Position numbers and translations under genes: made by a program
DNA from: Dugong dugon
Taxonomy: Eukaryota > Chordata > Mammalia > Sirenia > Dugongidae
Assembly (NCBI GenBank): GCA_030035585.1
Contig: CM057461.1
Coordinates: 2,643,001-2,707,000, forward strand
Length of the DNA: 64,000 nucleotides
Reading direction: 5' to 3'
Notes under the pieces: model-generated
What the model saw: only the letters and a program-made list of their open reading frames with translations
What the model was told of the DNA's origin: nothing
The model's database searches: none
Part shown: positions 10,386 to 21,844 of the stretch, one piece after another
Layout: every line of letters begins with the position of its first letter
Numbering within the stretch: position 1 is the stretch's first letter

Positions 10386-10836
10386 TCAGCAGTGTTAAGA
10401 ATACCCAATTCAACATACGCCGGCCAGCTTTGCGTGAAACCACTTCAAAGGAAACCAGACAAACATGTTTGTTAAATGGAAGGACGAAGGTCAGGAGACG
10501 TTGTTTTCAGGCCCTCCCCTTGTTCACGGCTCTGCACGTTTAGGAAAACGTGTTTGCTGTCCTGTGCGTTTTCTATTTTGTGCTTTGTTTTCTAATTTGC
10601 ACTGTCTCGCAATCTGTAATACCTATTAATATGCACAAAGGCGAGGAACTGTCATGTATATAACAATTATGTCTCCCAATCTGTTTGCCTTTTAATGTGA
10701 AAACCTTTTCGTTACAAAAAGGTTGTTTTTTAAATATTTAGTCAGATTCCACTATCTTTGTCTTTCTGATCTCTTCTGCTGCTTTTCTGTTTAGCAAGCC
10801 TTTCCCTATGCTATTTAAAAAAAAAAAAAAAAAGAA

Positions 10837-11020
10837 GTTGCCATTGAGTTGACTCATGGTGACCCCATGTGTATCAGAGTAGAACTGTACTCCATGGCCG
10901 ATTTTTTGGAATTAGATTGCCAGGCCTTTCTTCTGAGGTGCCTCTGAAGGGACTTGAACCTCCCACCTTTCTGGTTAGCAGCCGAGCGCATTCACCATTT
11001 GCACCACCAAGGACTTCAAA
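10837..11020 (-). mobile_element. AfroSINE, subtype A
   Basis: Antisense copy with GCCATTGAGTTGACTCATGG, GTATCAGAGTAGAACTGTAC, GCCAGGCCTTTCTTCTGAGG and CACCATTTGCACCACCAAGG. A short A-run precedes it on the plus strand (10816-10833). Confidence 0.9.
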
Positions 11021-11162
11021 AAGCACTCATCTCTGGGGCGTGTGTGACTGTGTGTGTTAATGGTATAACTGTCTGACCGCTTTTGGAACTCAAATAACTA
11101 CTTATCTCAAGAGCATCCTACCCTGAGACGTCAGAAGGTTGCCCACTATTTGGACTCTTATG

Positions 11163-11730
11163 GATACAAGAAGGCGGACGTGATGGACAAGGTGGACATG
11201 TGGACATGGTGGACGTGATGGACAAGGTGGACATGTGGACATGGTGGACCTGATGGACAAGGTGGACCCAATGGACACGGTGGACACATGGACATGGTGG
11301 ACCTGATGGACAAGGTGGACCCAATGGACACAGTGGACACATGGACATGGCGGACACATGGACACGGTGGACACATGGACATGGCGGACACATGGACACA
11401 GTGGACCTGATGGACACGGCGGACACATGAACATGGTGGACCTGATGGACATGGTGGGACACATGGACACGGTGGACACATGGACACGGTGGACACATGG
11501 ACACGGTGGGACACATGGACACGGTGGACACATGGACATGGTGGGACACATGGACACAGTGGACCTGATGGACACGGCGGACACATGGACACGGTGGACA
11601 CATGGACACGGTGGGACACATGGACACAGTGGACCTGATGGACACGGTGGACCTGATGGACACGGTGGACACATGGGCACGGTGGACACATGGACACGGT
11701 GGACACATGGACACGTGGACCTGATGGCCA
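11163..11730 (+). repeat. GGACAC/GGACCTGAT minisatellite, 17-18-bp units
   Basis: Variant units GGTGGACACATGGACAC (17 bp) and GGTGGACCTGATGGACA(A/C) are mixed over about 570 bp. The array is strongly strand-asymmetric (G- and A-rich plus strand). Long open frames exist on both strands across it because stops are missing from the unit; they encode low-complexity His/Thr/Gly or Cys/Pro/Val repeats and are not genes. Confidence 0.95.
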
Positions 11731-13015
11731 ACACCCCTGTGCTCCAGGTTGAATCGGAAAACTGGGAAATCCATTTCTCTACCGAGGTCGAGAGGCCCCT
11801 TGAGAGACCACACCCTCCCCAACTGGCTGGTCTGAGACCAGCCCCAGCCCTACTCTGGCAGAGAACCCTGACTGGCCAGACATACTGGGCCCACACCGTC
11901 CTCCTTCCCCCGGCTGGTTCAAGACAGGCCGGAACAGTTCTGCTGTCGGCACTTCTGTGGCCACACTTGCTGATTTTGAGGTGGGCAGGCGACCTCAGCC
12001 GTCCAATCATCGTGAACCCAGGGATTTCTGCAGGGTTGCCCCTGGACACTCCTGTGACCAGAAGACAGCCAGCCTACAGACAGAGCACTGCACGGGGAGG
12101 GCAGAGGGGACAGAGTTACTGGGACGCAGAGCCAGTGCCCTGACCAGCCTGACCTCAACCTCCGCACCTGGCCAGCCCCTCCTGGGCCCTCACGCAGATC
12201 ATTACCATTTTTTCATTTGTTACAGATTTGTAAAAACTAGCTTGGAGCTAGCCACATTCACCTCAAAGACTCCCACGTAATGCACTCAACATGGCCAAGT
12301 GGCCTCCAACCCCGCTGGACTCTTATTCTGTCCACGGCCCCAGCCAGGGCCTGGCACGGGGCGTGCGTTCAGGACACGGTGCTGCATGGGTGAGTGAGTG
12401 AGGCCATATACCCGGGAATCTCGTTCTGCTCAGTCTCACACCACATATGACAACGAAGCCCCAGCGCTTCCTTGAAAAGGTAGCATGAGAGGGACCGGCC
12501 ACTTATGGAAACGGCTCTGGGAGTGTTATGATGTCTACAAACCATTTCTCTTTCTTCCCGCCCGTTTACATGTTTTGCTTTCTTTTCTTGGTTTCTAGCT
12601 CACTGCCTTATCCACAGCACCCACCCACTCTGGCATTAAACACCTCAAACGGGTGCCCAGAGGGAGGAGAGTGAGGCGGTGCCCACCCTGGGGGGGATGG
12701 AAGGCGGGAGAAGCCGCTCTGCGCTGGCCCCCACGGGCGCACCAGCGTGGTTCTGCTGTGCCGCCTCTGGACAGGTCCAGGGGTTCAAGCTGCATCTGAG
12801 CTCCAGCTTCGCCGCAGTGTGGGGAGCCCCCCGGCCCCACGCCCCCAGCACTGAGCAGCCTGGGGGCAGGGGCCCCCAGGACCCTGCCCCAAAGAGACTG
12901 CAGATCTCCTGGGCCCCAGATGAGCCCTGCACAGGGCTGGCTTCATGGGCACATGACCCGAGCCGTCACACAGGCCCTGCCCACTGACAGGCCAATGCTT
13001 GGTCAACACTCTGCT
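11731..13015. other. Unassigned GC-rich DNA
   Basis: No repeat or exon was recognised after the minisatellite. Frames from the minisatellite run into this region on the plus strand (to 12143) and the minus strand (from 12049) without any sign of coding constraint. Confidence 0.4.
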
Positions 13016-13017
13016 TT

Positions 13018-13545
13018 CCCTTCTTGAAATTAGTATTATTACTATTATTTTATTGTGGTCAAAATATATAACGAAGCATTTATATACATATAACAAAACT
13101 TTTGCCAATTCAGCAATTTTTACACGTACAGTTGAGTGACACTGATTACATACATCACTGTGCAAGCGTCACTGCCACCCATTTCCAAGCTATCCCACCA
13201 TTACAACTGGGTGCCCGCCGGGCAAAGACTCTCCTCTTCCTCCCTCCTGCCCCTGGTAACCACTTTGGTCTCTATACATCTATCTATGTCATATATGTGG
13301 GATCATACGCTACTTGGCCTTTTGTAGCTGACTTATTTCACTCAGCATGATGTTTTCTGGCTCGACCATGTGGTAGCGTGTATCTGAATGTATTTCTCTA
13401 TACGGCCGAGTGATGTTCCATTGTGTGGATGGGCCGCGCTGTGTTTACCATTTATCTGTTGGTGGACACCTGGCTTGTGCCGCCTTTCGGCTATTGTGAA
13501 AAGTGTTGCTAGGAACCTGGGTGTGCATCTTGACACTCTTAATCA
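13018..13545 (-). mobile_element. Old L1 3' region, antisense
   Basis: Plus-strand landmarks: TATTGTGGTCAAAATATATA, TGGGATCATACGCTACTTGG, CACTCAGCATGATGTTTTCT, TCTGTTGGTGGACACCTGGC, GGCTATTGTGAAAAGTGTTG. It is the same L1M-type 3' block as at 2.7-3.5 kb. A T-run (13566-13583) lies just beyond. Confidence 0.8.
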
Positions 13546-13585
13546 TTTTTTAACAAGAGGTCCCATTTTTTTTTTTTTTTTTTGC

Positions 13586-14599
13586 ACCAGGCCCTGGCCG
13601 AGGACCGTCAGGAAGGAGGTGCCCTCGGAGCAGCAAGCTCGCTGGGTCCTATCAGGTGCCAGCAGACGTTGCCCCGCCTGCAAACCCAGGCTGAAGGTAG
13701 CTCCCACAGGGCATCCCCCTGGTCCTTCTGATCAAGCGCCCAGCAATTTCAGATGTCCAGGAAGAAAGACATTTGTGGCACTGTGCAAGTTTCTGCCAGA
13801 AAAGTCCCACTTCCAGTCATCTGTTTGCCTGGCCTTTCCTCTCCTGCAATCCTCAAACTCACTTTTAAAGGAACACCCCAGGGAATCACCCAAAAAGTTT
13901 CACATTAGCAGATGACAACAATACCCTGGATAATGGAACCAGGAGCCTTTTCTCTGGAACAGGCTGGCTGGTTAGCCAGGGCCCTCCACAGCCCTGCCAC
14001 CCTGCCCCCGGACTCCACCAGCAATTGTCCCGAAGAACAAAAGCGGCAGCTGTCTCAGCAGAAAGACTTCAGAGCCTGCTGGCATGCCCGACGCTGGCCA
14101 CAATTTACAGGTGGACCAGGATTAACTGTCTGCCTCCCATTCCTGTCTGGGGCAATGAGAGAAAAGGCAGCGACTGAGCCTCATGGACTCCCCCCTCTCC
14201 CTCCCCACAAATCACACTGGGTCCACTAATGTGACTGGCACAAACCAGGTGCACTGCCCCAGCCTGCAGCTCAAGGCGGTTTTGTGACAGCTTTGCTTAC
14301 GCATGTGCACCGCATAGTATTTAATATCAACGAGCTCATCTGCAGACCCTCGGAAACTGCACTGCCCCCGGCACTGTACAAACGTGTATCGAAATATGAC
14401 ACATACACAAAACAGCCGAGAGGCTCACGTGCCACTCACTGAAACGCAAGGCGTGGTTGCGTTTTGTCCCTGAGCAGTGAAGTTCAGCCTCGGCCCACTC
14501 CACCGTTTCAAAGTGTGGTTGTACTTCTAATATTCTGGTCATTTCACTTCCTGGGGAGAGCTGTGCTCAGAAAGGCCTCTGCAGAAGCTAAGCCCATGG
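13586..14599. other. Unassigned non-coding DNA
   Basis: No gene, RNA or clear repeat is seen. Composition is mixed and the longest open frames are unsupported. Confidence 0.4.
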
Positions 14600-15255
14600 C
14601 TGCTCCGTGTGAGCATGTCATAACATGTGACACTATCCAACATGGCACCGTTAGTGGCCACCCGAGTGTGCACCAACAGAAGAGCAAACACACAAATCAT
14701 GGTGTATTCACACGAAGCAACTGTCGCTGCTGCAGGCTGCCTTCAAGCCGGCCCCCAACTCCTGGCAACCCCATGTGTGATGGAGTAGAAATGTGCTCCA
14801 TAGAGTTTTCTTGGCTGTAATCTTTACAGAAGCAGATTGCCAGGCCTTTCTTCTGCAATGCTGGTGGGTGGGTTTGAACCAACAGCCTTTTGGTTTACAG
14901 CTGATCATAAACTGCTTGCACCACCAAGCGTCCTTACCAAGCAATACTCTACAGCAATGAGAAAGCAGCAGCTATCCCCGCACACCACACTATGGAAGCA
15001 TCGCACAAACAATGCCGGGCAAAAGAAGCCAGATCCAAGAGGTAAGTGCTAAGTGACTCCATTTATATAAAGTCCCAAACCAGGCAGAACCGATCTACAG
15101 TAGGTACTACTGGGGGGCAGCGGGGGACTGGTAGACGCCATGAAGGTGCTGGTCACAGGGTGTGCTCAGCTTGAGAAGATCCATCGCCCCGTGACTTGTA
15201 CACCTTTACGTATGGTCGATGTCAATGAAAAATGTATGAAACGTTAACGTCATCA
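14600..15255 (+). mobile_element. Old L1 3' region, sense, split by a SINE
   Basis: CCCGAGTGTGCACCAACAGA, TACTCTACAGCAATGAGAAA, GTGACTCCATTTATATAAAG and TGTACACCTTTACGTATGGT follow the order of an L1M 3' end. The SINE at 14718-14936 lies inside. Confidence 0.65.
14718..14936 (-). mobile_element. AfroSINE, subtype A/C mosaic, inside L1
   Basis: Antisense copy: CTCCATAGAGTTTTCTTGGC, TAATCTTTACAGAAGCAGAT, GCCAGGCCTTTCTTCTGCAA and CTTGCACCACCAAGCGTCC. AAGCAA occurs on both sides (14715 and 14939) and may be part of a short target-site duplication. Confidence 0.85.
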
Positions 15256-15261
15256 TTGGGG

Positions 15262-15648
15262 TCTTAGCTGCCAGTGCTGCTGTAACAGAAATATCCCAAG
15301 TGGGTGGCTTTAAAGAACAGGAACTTATTTTCTCACAGTTCTGGAGGCTAGAAGACCAAAGCTAGGGTCTCGGCCACGTCAACCCTGCCGTGTCGGTGCC
15401 TGGCGTTCCTTGGTTCTTTGGATTTCCTTATTTGAAGATGATCCTCATGTAGCGTGTCTTCCCCTGTGTGTCTGTCTCGTCTGCTCCTTTTATAACTCAG
15501 AAGTGATTAGATTTAGAACCCACCCTACTCAGGTATGATCTAATTAACATAAAAAGATTCTATTTCCAAACAGGATCACAACCACAGTATAGGGGTTAGG
15601 ATTCCAGCACGTATTTAGGGGGGACACTATCCAACCCACAACAACTGC
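15262..15648 (-). mobile_element. MLT1 solo LTR (ERVL-MaLR)
   Basis: Antisense MLT1-type LTR: GTGCTGCTGTAACAGAAATA, TTCTCACAGTTCTGGAGGCT, a CCTTTTATAACTCAGAAGTG block and GGGGGACACTATCCAACCCA. It is a nearly complete fossil LTR without internal region, of a family older than the placental radiation. Confidence 0.85.
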
Positions 15649-15949
15649 AAAAGCAGCCAACTCTGTTTAAGTCAATTGCATTTTAAAGGAACCTAGATCA
15701 TTTTGCCTATTTTATTCTAAAGTAACGTGTTGAGTCAAGATTCAAAATAATAATTCTTTCCAACAACCTTTGAAAGACTCTTAAAATCAAAAGGAAAAAG
15801 TGAAACCCTAAGCAATGAAGAAGAGACGTCCCAGAGCTTTCAAACTTTTCCAGAGAGGCACCCAGGAACTAAAAACACACAGCCCACCACTGCTGTGCCC
15901 TCTGAATTGTGCTAGATCGCCCAGCTGGGTCATAAAAACATTAGAAAGC
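15649..15949. other. Unassigned AT-rich DNA
   Basis: A-rich, high-complexity sequence between an LTR and a SINE. No feature was recognised. Confidence 0.4.
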
Positions 15950-15951
15950 CT

Positions 15952-16158
15952 AGAGATCCCCGGTGGCACAGTGGCTCAGTGCTCAGCTGCTAACTGAAAG
16001 ATTGGTGGATGGATCCCACCGAGCCACTCCACGGGAGAAAGATCTGGCTGTTCTCTCCCATAAAGATTACAGCCTAGAAGACTCTATGGGGCAGTTCTAC
16101 TCTGTCACATGGAGTCGTTATGAGTCAAAATAGACTCAATGGCACCCAACAACAGAGA
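15952..16158 (+). mobile_element. AfroSINE, subtype C
   Basis: GATCCCCGGTGGCACAGTGG, CCACTCCACGGGAGAAAGAT, AAAGATTACAGCCTAGAAGA and CACATGGAGTCGTTATGAGT. Subtype C is recognised by the GGGAGAAAGA...AAAGATTACAGCC body. It is full length and ends in CACCCAACAAC. Confidence 0.9.
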
Positions 16159-16664
16159 AAAACGAAAAGAAGGGAGGTTATTAGAAGAAGGCTTATAAAG
16201 TTCAAGAATAATTACGATGACAGGCATTTATTCCTCCTACTTGGTGAATCTGCGGCTGGATTTTCATGTTTGAAGCCAAATGTACAGACACATATCCTAT
16301 CTGCAGTTATGTTCAGCTCTGAACTCCTGCAGTCTTCCTGGTGAGACATTTACCGAATCTAGTTGTGATATAGAAGCACTTTGTTTATTTACTTCTGTCT
16401 TCTTCTTTACAGGTGAAAACGACCAGCACAAAATCATGGTGGCTCATTTTAATCTCGATGTAACACCCAGTCACTTAGATGGACATTAACAGTTAGTCGG
16501 ACAACATTTAAACATGTGCAAACTCCCATCCACCAATGTCCTGAAAGCTCTCAAACTGAGGGGGAGGCAGAAAGGGGTAAACAGAGGGCAGGAGAGTTTA
16601 AAGGAATCAAAGTTTTATTCACGATCTCTCAGGAAGTGGCATTATTTCGTTCAGGGACTTGGGA
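16159..16664. other. Unassigned non-coding DNA
   Basis: No exon or repeat was recognised. It is AT-rich at first and purine-rich after 16540. Confidence 0.4.
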
Positions 16665-16872
16665 TGACGTAAGGACTTCAGGAGTGTGGATCTGGTCTTC
16701 TGGGCCCTTGATATGTCAAGCATGGTCCGTGGGCCAGCAGTATGAGCATCGGCTGGGAGCTGGTTAGAAATGCAGACTCCCATGCCCCATCCAGACCTGC
16801 CGAATCCATCGGAATCGGTATTTTATCGAGATTCCAATGTGATTCATGATTTGTGAGCACATTAAAAGTTGG
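16665..16872 (-). mobile_element. MER5A-like hAT-Charlie relic
   Basis: Plus-strand order: TGGTCCGTGGGCCAGCAGTA, GGAGCTGGTTAGAAATGCAG, CCCCATCCAGACCTGCCGAA, AATGTGATTCATGATTTGTG. This is the antisense of a MER5A-type element and is near complete. Confidence 0.7.
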
Positions 16873-17088
16873 AATGTCTGAAGAAAGTAAGATTGTGGAA
16901 TAAGAAATGGAAGTTACTCTTAAGCAGAAGCGTCTTAGAAGTTGCATTGGATGCAGTGTCTCTTTCTCACCCTTATGTCCTGAGACAGAGAAAAAAAAAA
17001 TCACTAAATGAAAAGATAAGCCAAGTTTATGGATCTATGCAAGAAATACTCATGAAGTGTCAGGCTCAATACCAAATCTGCCAGAAAA

Positions 17089-17089
<1 letters not shown>

Positions 17090-17124
<35 letters not shown>

Positions 17125-17365
17125 CATATGCATGTAGAATACTCATACACGCTCACACACTCATGCACACACATATGCACACATGCATACAGCACACATG
17201 TACACATGCACACAGCTCACATGCACAGACATGCATGCACACATATGCACAATGCACATGCACACAGCACACTCATGCACATGTACGGACTCATGCACAC
17301 ACATTCACACACAAGTGCACACACTGCACTCAAGAACATATACACAGGTACACACACACATACAG
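17090..17365. repeat. CA-rich microsatellite (CACACA / GCACACATGCAT)
   Basis: A pure (CA)n core around 17095-17120 degrades into ACACATGCATGCACACA variants. The long open frames over it on both strands (His/Thr- or Cys/Val-rich) are by-products. Confidence 0.95.
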
Positions 17366-18059
17366 CCCTCCTACCTTCAAGGAGCTCATAGCTGAGAGAG
17401 AAGACAGTCATGCAGATAATTATGAAGCAATAAGATGCAGGATAATAAAATGAGGATGCAGAAAACTACAGTTTCAGAATGATGTAAAATGGCACACAGT
17501 GAACGGTTCAACTATCACCTAAGGAAAGTATTCATAACAACAGCCTGACGACAGAATGAGTGAGCTGTTCTCTGTTTTCCATCTGAAATATCGAATTCTA
17601 AGAAACGGCTTCAAGGATGACTGGCTTCAAGGCAGAGGGAAGGAAAGAAATGCCAACATATGCCTTCATGGAACCGGCTGGGGAGATACTTTCTTGATCT
17701 GCGGCTGAGAAAAGTTGAGCTAAGCTTCTGTTTCCTGCTCCGTGGGTCCTGAGTTCTCTGAGCATTGCAGACACCGTGGATGCATCGGCCACTGAAGACA
17801 TGCAGAAAGGACCACTGGGGGCAGCCTCCCTGTGCTCGGCCATCCTATCAACGGGAAGTTATGACACCCTCCACATTCAGAAGAGCAGCCCCCAGTCAAT
17901 GGGGCCCCAAAGCCACCGGTTCATTGCTTGAGACCAAATTAATGTTGCCTAAATTAACGAAACGGAAACTGCTGTTGTTCTATCTGAAGCTCTTTGATTC
18001 TGCGCCGACTTTGAAGCAGAGCTTCGAACTGGTTCATTTTGGTTCGACCTCCTGCTGAT
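17366..18059. other. Unassigned non-coding DNA
   Basis: No clear repeat or exon was recognised. The sequence is high in complexity with scattered short open frames. Confidence 0.35.
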
Positions 18060-18280
18060 AATTTGCATATCTACCAAGTTCCCAGGCGATGCTAATGATT
18101 CCACCCCAGATATACGGAATCAGAATTTATAGTTTAACAAGATCCCCAGGTGATTCTTATGTATAATAAATTTTGAGAATCACTGCTCTGCTGGTGGTTC
18201 TCAGACCTGGTCCCTAACCAGCAGTATTAGCATCACTTGGGGACTTGTTAGAAATGCAAATTCTTAGCAGGAGGTTAAAC
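18060..18280 (-). mobile_element. Two MER5A-like relics in tandem
   Basis: Two antisense partial copies follow each other: the first about 18060-18188 (CAAGTTCCCAGGCGATGCTA ... GAGAATCACTG), the second about 18193-18278 (GGTTCTCAGACCTGGTCCCT ... TTAGAAATGCAAATTCTTA). Both show the TTCTCA-type terminus of MER5A. Confidence 0.65.
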
Positions 18281-18900
18281 CAAAACAAATGGGTTGGAGG
18301 CCTGCTTTGGAGACCTCTACTCTAGCTGGCTCCATCTGGGCGCCTCTGCTGCTGGGTGTGTATACGTGTACGGTGATGCCTCAGTGGATCCTGGCCTGCT
18401 CCTCCGCCCTCCTCCACCCCAACAAACAGCCACAGGGCAGGCAGGCACCAGAGTGGGAGCCCAGAAGGGCAAGAGAAGGAAGGGGACAGACGGTGAAGAC
18501 CCCCGAGGAAAAGGAAGGACTTCCTGTGAGCTGGGCACGTCCCAGAGGTAGCTCACCATCCCCACAGCTGCCCAGAGAGAGGAAAGGAGAGGACTCACTC
18601 TAAATCTCAGGGGCGAACCTGAGCCCCTTTCCTGTGACTGCTCCAGGTAGCCTCCTTGGGGACCCAGGAAGAGGAGGCAAGAGATAGCTGGAGGTGCTGA
18701 GAGAAGGCGCAAGGGGAGGGGCAGACACGACTGGAATCCTGGATTGGAGACACTTCCCAGCTTCTCGGGGGGGTTCCCCATAGACGTGCCCTGGCCACCT
18801 GGGAGCACCCTCGTAACGGCACCAGGACCGGCACCAGCAAGAAGAGCAAGCGCCCCGCAGCAGTGGCCAGCACTCTGTGCCCTGTGCCAAGCCCTGCTAA
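18281..18900. other. Unassigned GC-rich DNA
   Basis: Overlapping open frames occur on both strands without splice or domain support. The region is GA-rich at 18470-18600. Confidence 0.35.
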
Positions 18901-18904
18901 GAGC

Positions 18905-18995
18905 CCCCGTGTGATCTGACCCTCACCGTGGCCCCCAGGGCTCCCCCTCCTGTTTCCATCTCACAGAAAAGCAAGGCTCAGAAAGAGGAACAATC
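18905..18995 (-). mobile_element. MIR SINE fragment, antisense
   Basis: TTTCCATCTCACAGAAAAGC, AAGGCTCAGAAAGAGG is the reverse of the MIR core (CTCATCTGTAAAATGGG-type). It is short and diverged. Confidence 0.5.
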
Positions 18996-19009
18996 ACTCT
19001 GGTTTACTC

Positions 19010-19490
19010 GGTGTGCGGGCCTCCTGTTGCTGCTGTGACAAGTTACCCCAAACACGGTGGCTTACAACAACGCACATTTGTTATCATCCTGGCAGTCAGC
19101 AGTCCAAAATGGGTCTCGCTGGAATGACATCAAGGTGTTGGCAGGGACAGTCCTCCGAAGGCTCCAGGGGAGAAACAGTTTCCTTGCCTCTTCCAGCTTC
19201 TAGAAGTCACCTGCCTTCCTTAGCTCATGGCCCTTCCTCCATCTTCAACGCCACCATCCACCTCTGCTTCCAACATCACCGTTTCTCTCTGACCCTCCCA
19301 CCTCCCTCTTGTAAGGACCCTAGTGATTACACCGGACCTGCCCAGATAATCCAGGACCATCACCCCATCTCCAGATCCGAAACTTCCGCTAAGTTCCGTT
19401 TGCCATAGAAGGTGACGTATTCACAGGTTCTGGGGATTTGAACGTGGATGCCTTTGGGGGCATTCTCCTGCCGACCGCACACAGGTCACA
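19010..19490 (-). mobile_element. MLT1-type solo LTR, antisense
   Basis: CTGTTGCTGCTGTGACAAGT, CGGTGGCTTACAACAACGCA, CTTGCCTCTTCCAGCTTCTA, GTATTCACAGGTTCTGGGGA follow MLT1 in reverse orientation. It is an old fossil LTR without internal region. Confidence 0.8.
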
Positions 19491-20024
19491 CAAGCTGAGA
19501 CCAGAAAGTAGATGTGTCCACACACAGCCAGCCTCTTAACATCTCCCTCTGTGATGTGCAGAGCATGGTGAGGGGGCCTCCTCCTCAGGCTGACACGGGG
19601 ATCCCAATAACCATGCAGATTCCTGCAGGGTTCCTTAATCAGAACCCTGGAGGGAGATGAAGGAACCTTCCATATGTGGAAGAAGGATCAAGTTCAGGAC
19701 AATGGTCAAGGAAAAATACACATGTGAAACGTTCTTTCTGCCTTATGTTTCTCATCTAAAGTTATACATGAAGCTTGCTCATCACTTTGGCTGGTTTAAT
19801 TTTAGAAAGATCTGCTTGCAAAGTCTTGAAGATGCAAGGTGAATTGACAGAGAGCATACCTGTGCCAACAGGAAGATGATGTAAGAGCAGGCACAGAACA
19901 AGGCAGCTGCAGAGCAATTACAAAGATGCAAGAAAATTGGTCTCTATTCACCTGAAGCAACAGAGGAAGAAGGGCAGTTAGGAACAGGAGGAGGAAATGG
20001 AACGTGTGGTTAATTGTCTCCAAC
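19491..20024. other. Unassigned non-coding DNA
   Basis: No recognisable gene or repeat. The last part (19840-20020) is A/G-rich and may belong to the retroposon that follows. Confidence 0.35.
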
Positions 20025-20545
20025 AACAACTGCCTCCTTTGCCATGAGACCAGAAGAACTAGATGGTGCCCAGCTACCATTACCGAACATTTCGATCAAA
20101 GATTCTACAGAAGAATCCTGATCAAAAGGGGGGAAAATGCAGACAGAATTTCAAATTATCAGACTCCAGACTTTCTGGAGCCATGGAGGCTGAATGAACC
20201 CCTGAAACTACTGTCCTGAGATAATCTTTAAACCTTCCACCAAAAATATCCCCTGAAGTCTCTTTAACCCAAACAGTAAGTTAGCTCATTTAGTTAAGAA
20301 CGTGTGCCTGGAGCATCATGCTCTTTTGAAGAACCATCTATATGGGATCAAACTGACAACAGCAACTGAAGAGGGCAGATAGGAGCCTTACGGGGCGGGG
20401 AGTTTATGTTAAGGGAGGAGGAACAACTCAGAAAAGGAGGGTGAGAAGTCGCACAACTAGAACAATGCAATCTATGTCACTGACTTAGACAGGTAGGAAT
20501 TGTTGAACTGTTGTATGTTCTGCTTTGTTTACTTTCAATGACAGT
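20025..20545 (+). mobile_element. Composite L1-type 3'UTR retroposon, copy 3 (diverged)
   Basis: It shares GAACTAGATGGTGCCCAGCT, ACCATCTATATGGGATCAAA, CTGACAACAGCAACTGAAGA and CTATGTCACTGAC with the copies at 5.2 and 23.5 kb. It lacks the duplicated tail module seen in those copies and is the most diverged of the three. Confidence 0.6.
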
Positions 20546-20719
20546 AAAAAGAAGAAGATGTAAGAGCAGCCCTTGGTCCAGAAATGAAACCTGCCCCCTG
20601 GTTGGCATTGCGGCTGGGAGCCTCCCACAGCCTCAGCTCCTCAACGCCCCTCTACCCCCGCCCAAAAGGTGCACTGTGTTTGGGGGGGGGGGGCTTCCTG
20701 CTTTGTCAATCGGATCTGA
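20546..20719. other. Linker with G-run
   Basis: Contains a run of about ten G (20680-20692). No gene is seen. Confidence 0.5.
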
Positions 20720-21150
20720 CCAAAAAATTGAAATAATCCTCTTTTACCTTTGTATTATCCATCAAGTACTTAAGTTTTAATGTATCGACGTCTACGTGAC
20801 ATGTTTTGGGAAACTTCCAGTATCGTGCGTCAGCAGCGGAATACGGTATAAGAGTGCGTGTAATTTCCAAACCCCAGTTGTTAATCAAATCCCAAACATT
20901 CAGATTTTAATTGAACTAGATAAAGATTAAGAAGCTTAGCAGCAGCTGGCATTACGAATTAGTTCTCGGCAGAGTTGTATGTTGTCCTCTAAATCACTGC
21001 TTTTGTAATCCTCCTAAATTGTCCTTTATCTTGCTAATGCAGATATGATTCCCAGGGAGCGCTGGGCTCACGGTCTCCCCACAGCCCGGAACATTTCAAT
21101 GTGTAAAATCTTAGTAGTGATTTTAATATTATTATGATCTATACCATATT
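20720..21150. promoter_or_regulatory. Candidate conserved noncoding element
   Basis: AT-rich, repeat-free DNA with GTTAATCAAATCCC, TTAATTGAAC, CGAATTAG, GTAATCC and TATCTTGCTAATGCAGATA. Homeodomain and GATA-like sites are dense. No alignment was available, so the assignment is provisional. Confidence 0.35.
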
Positions 21151-21377
21151 ATGTGTGTTCAAGAAACTCCTGCACTAATTAGAAGGCCTTTCTGTGACCT
21201 ATTTTTAGGGATGAGGTTTATTGCCTGAGAAACAACTAAAAAAGCAGCAAAGCTCGCTGGACACCAAACATCGAAGGCGAAGGGGGTCGAAAACAAGCAA
21301 GGGGTCTTCAGACCAGGGCTGGCCCCAAACGCAAGCAAGATACACACGTCTAGGAAGAGAGAACACCAAGGTAAAGG

Positions 21378-21562
21378 ACCAGGTGCCACCAAGTTGACTC
21401 TGACTTATGGTGACCCCATGGGTGTCAGAATAGATCTGGGTTCCATAGGGTTTTCAATGTTTGATTATTTGGAAGTAGATCACCAGGACTTTCTTCCAAG
21501 GCATGTCTGGGTGGACTCGAGCCTCCAGCCTTGTGGGGGAGGCGCCGACTGCGCTGACCGGT
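21378..21562 (-). mobile_element. AfroSINE, subtype A
   Basis: Antisense copy: GTTGACTCTGACTTATGGTG, CATAGGGTTTTCAATGTTTG, CACCAGGACTTTCTTCCAAG, GTGGACTCGAGCCTCCAGCC. The terminal head bases are missing. Confidence 0.9.
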
Positions 21563-21844
21563 CATGCTGCCCAGGGACACACAGTGGCCCCAGTTAAATG
21601 AAACGGAAATGCTTTCCCATGCTTCGCTGCTTTCTCCCGGGTGGAAACGTACAGGGGTCAGCACAGTTTCCCTCTGATGCTTGTTACCAGCTGACCCTGG
21701 GGGTTCACATGATCAACTACCAAGGGAGGGGGCCAGATCCTCTTGCTTCCACTCTCTAGTAAGCAGAGCAAAGGTCTTAATCCACCTAAGTCTTGGTTCC
21801 TCCATCTACAGAACAGACTGACAGCAAAGGGGGCTCTGTGACCC

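Noticed and set aside
11102-12143. Long open frames of 261 and 315 residues on opposite strands
   Set aside because: They are produced by the 17-18-bp minisatellite, whose units lack stops; both strands are open at once and the flanks show no coding bias.
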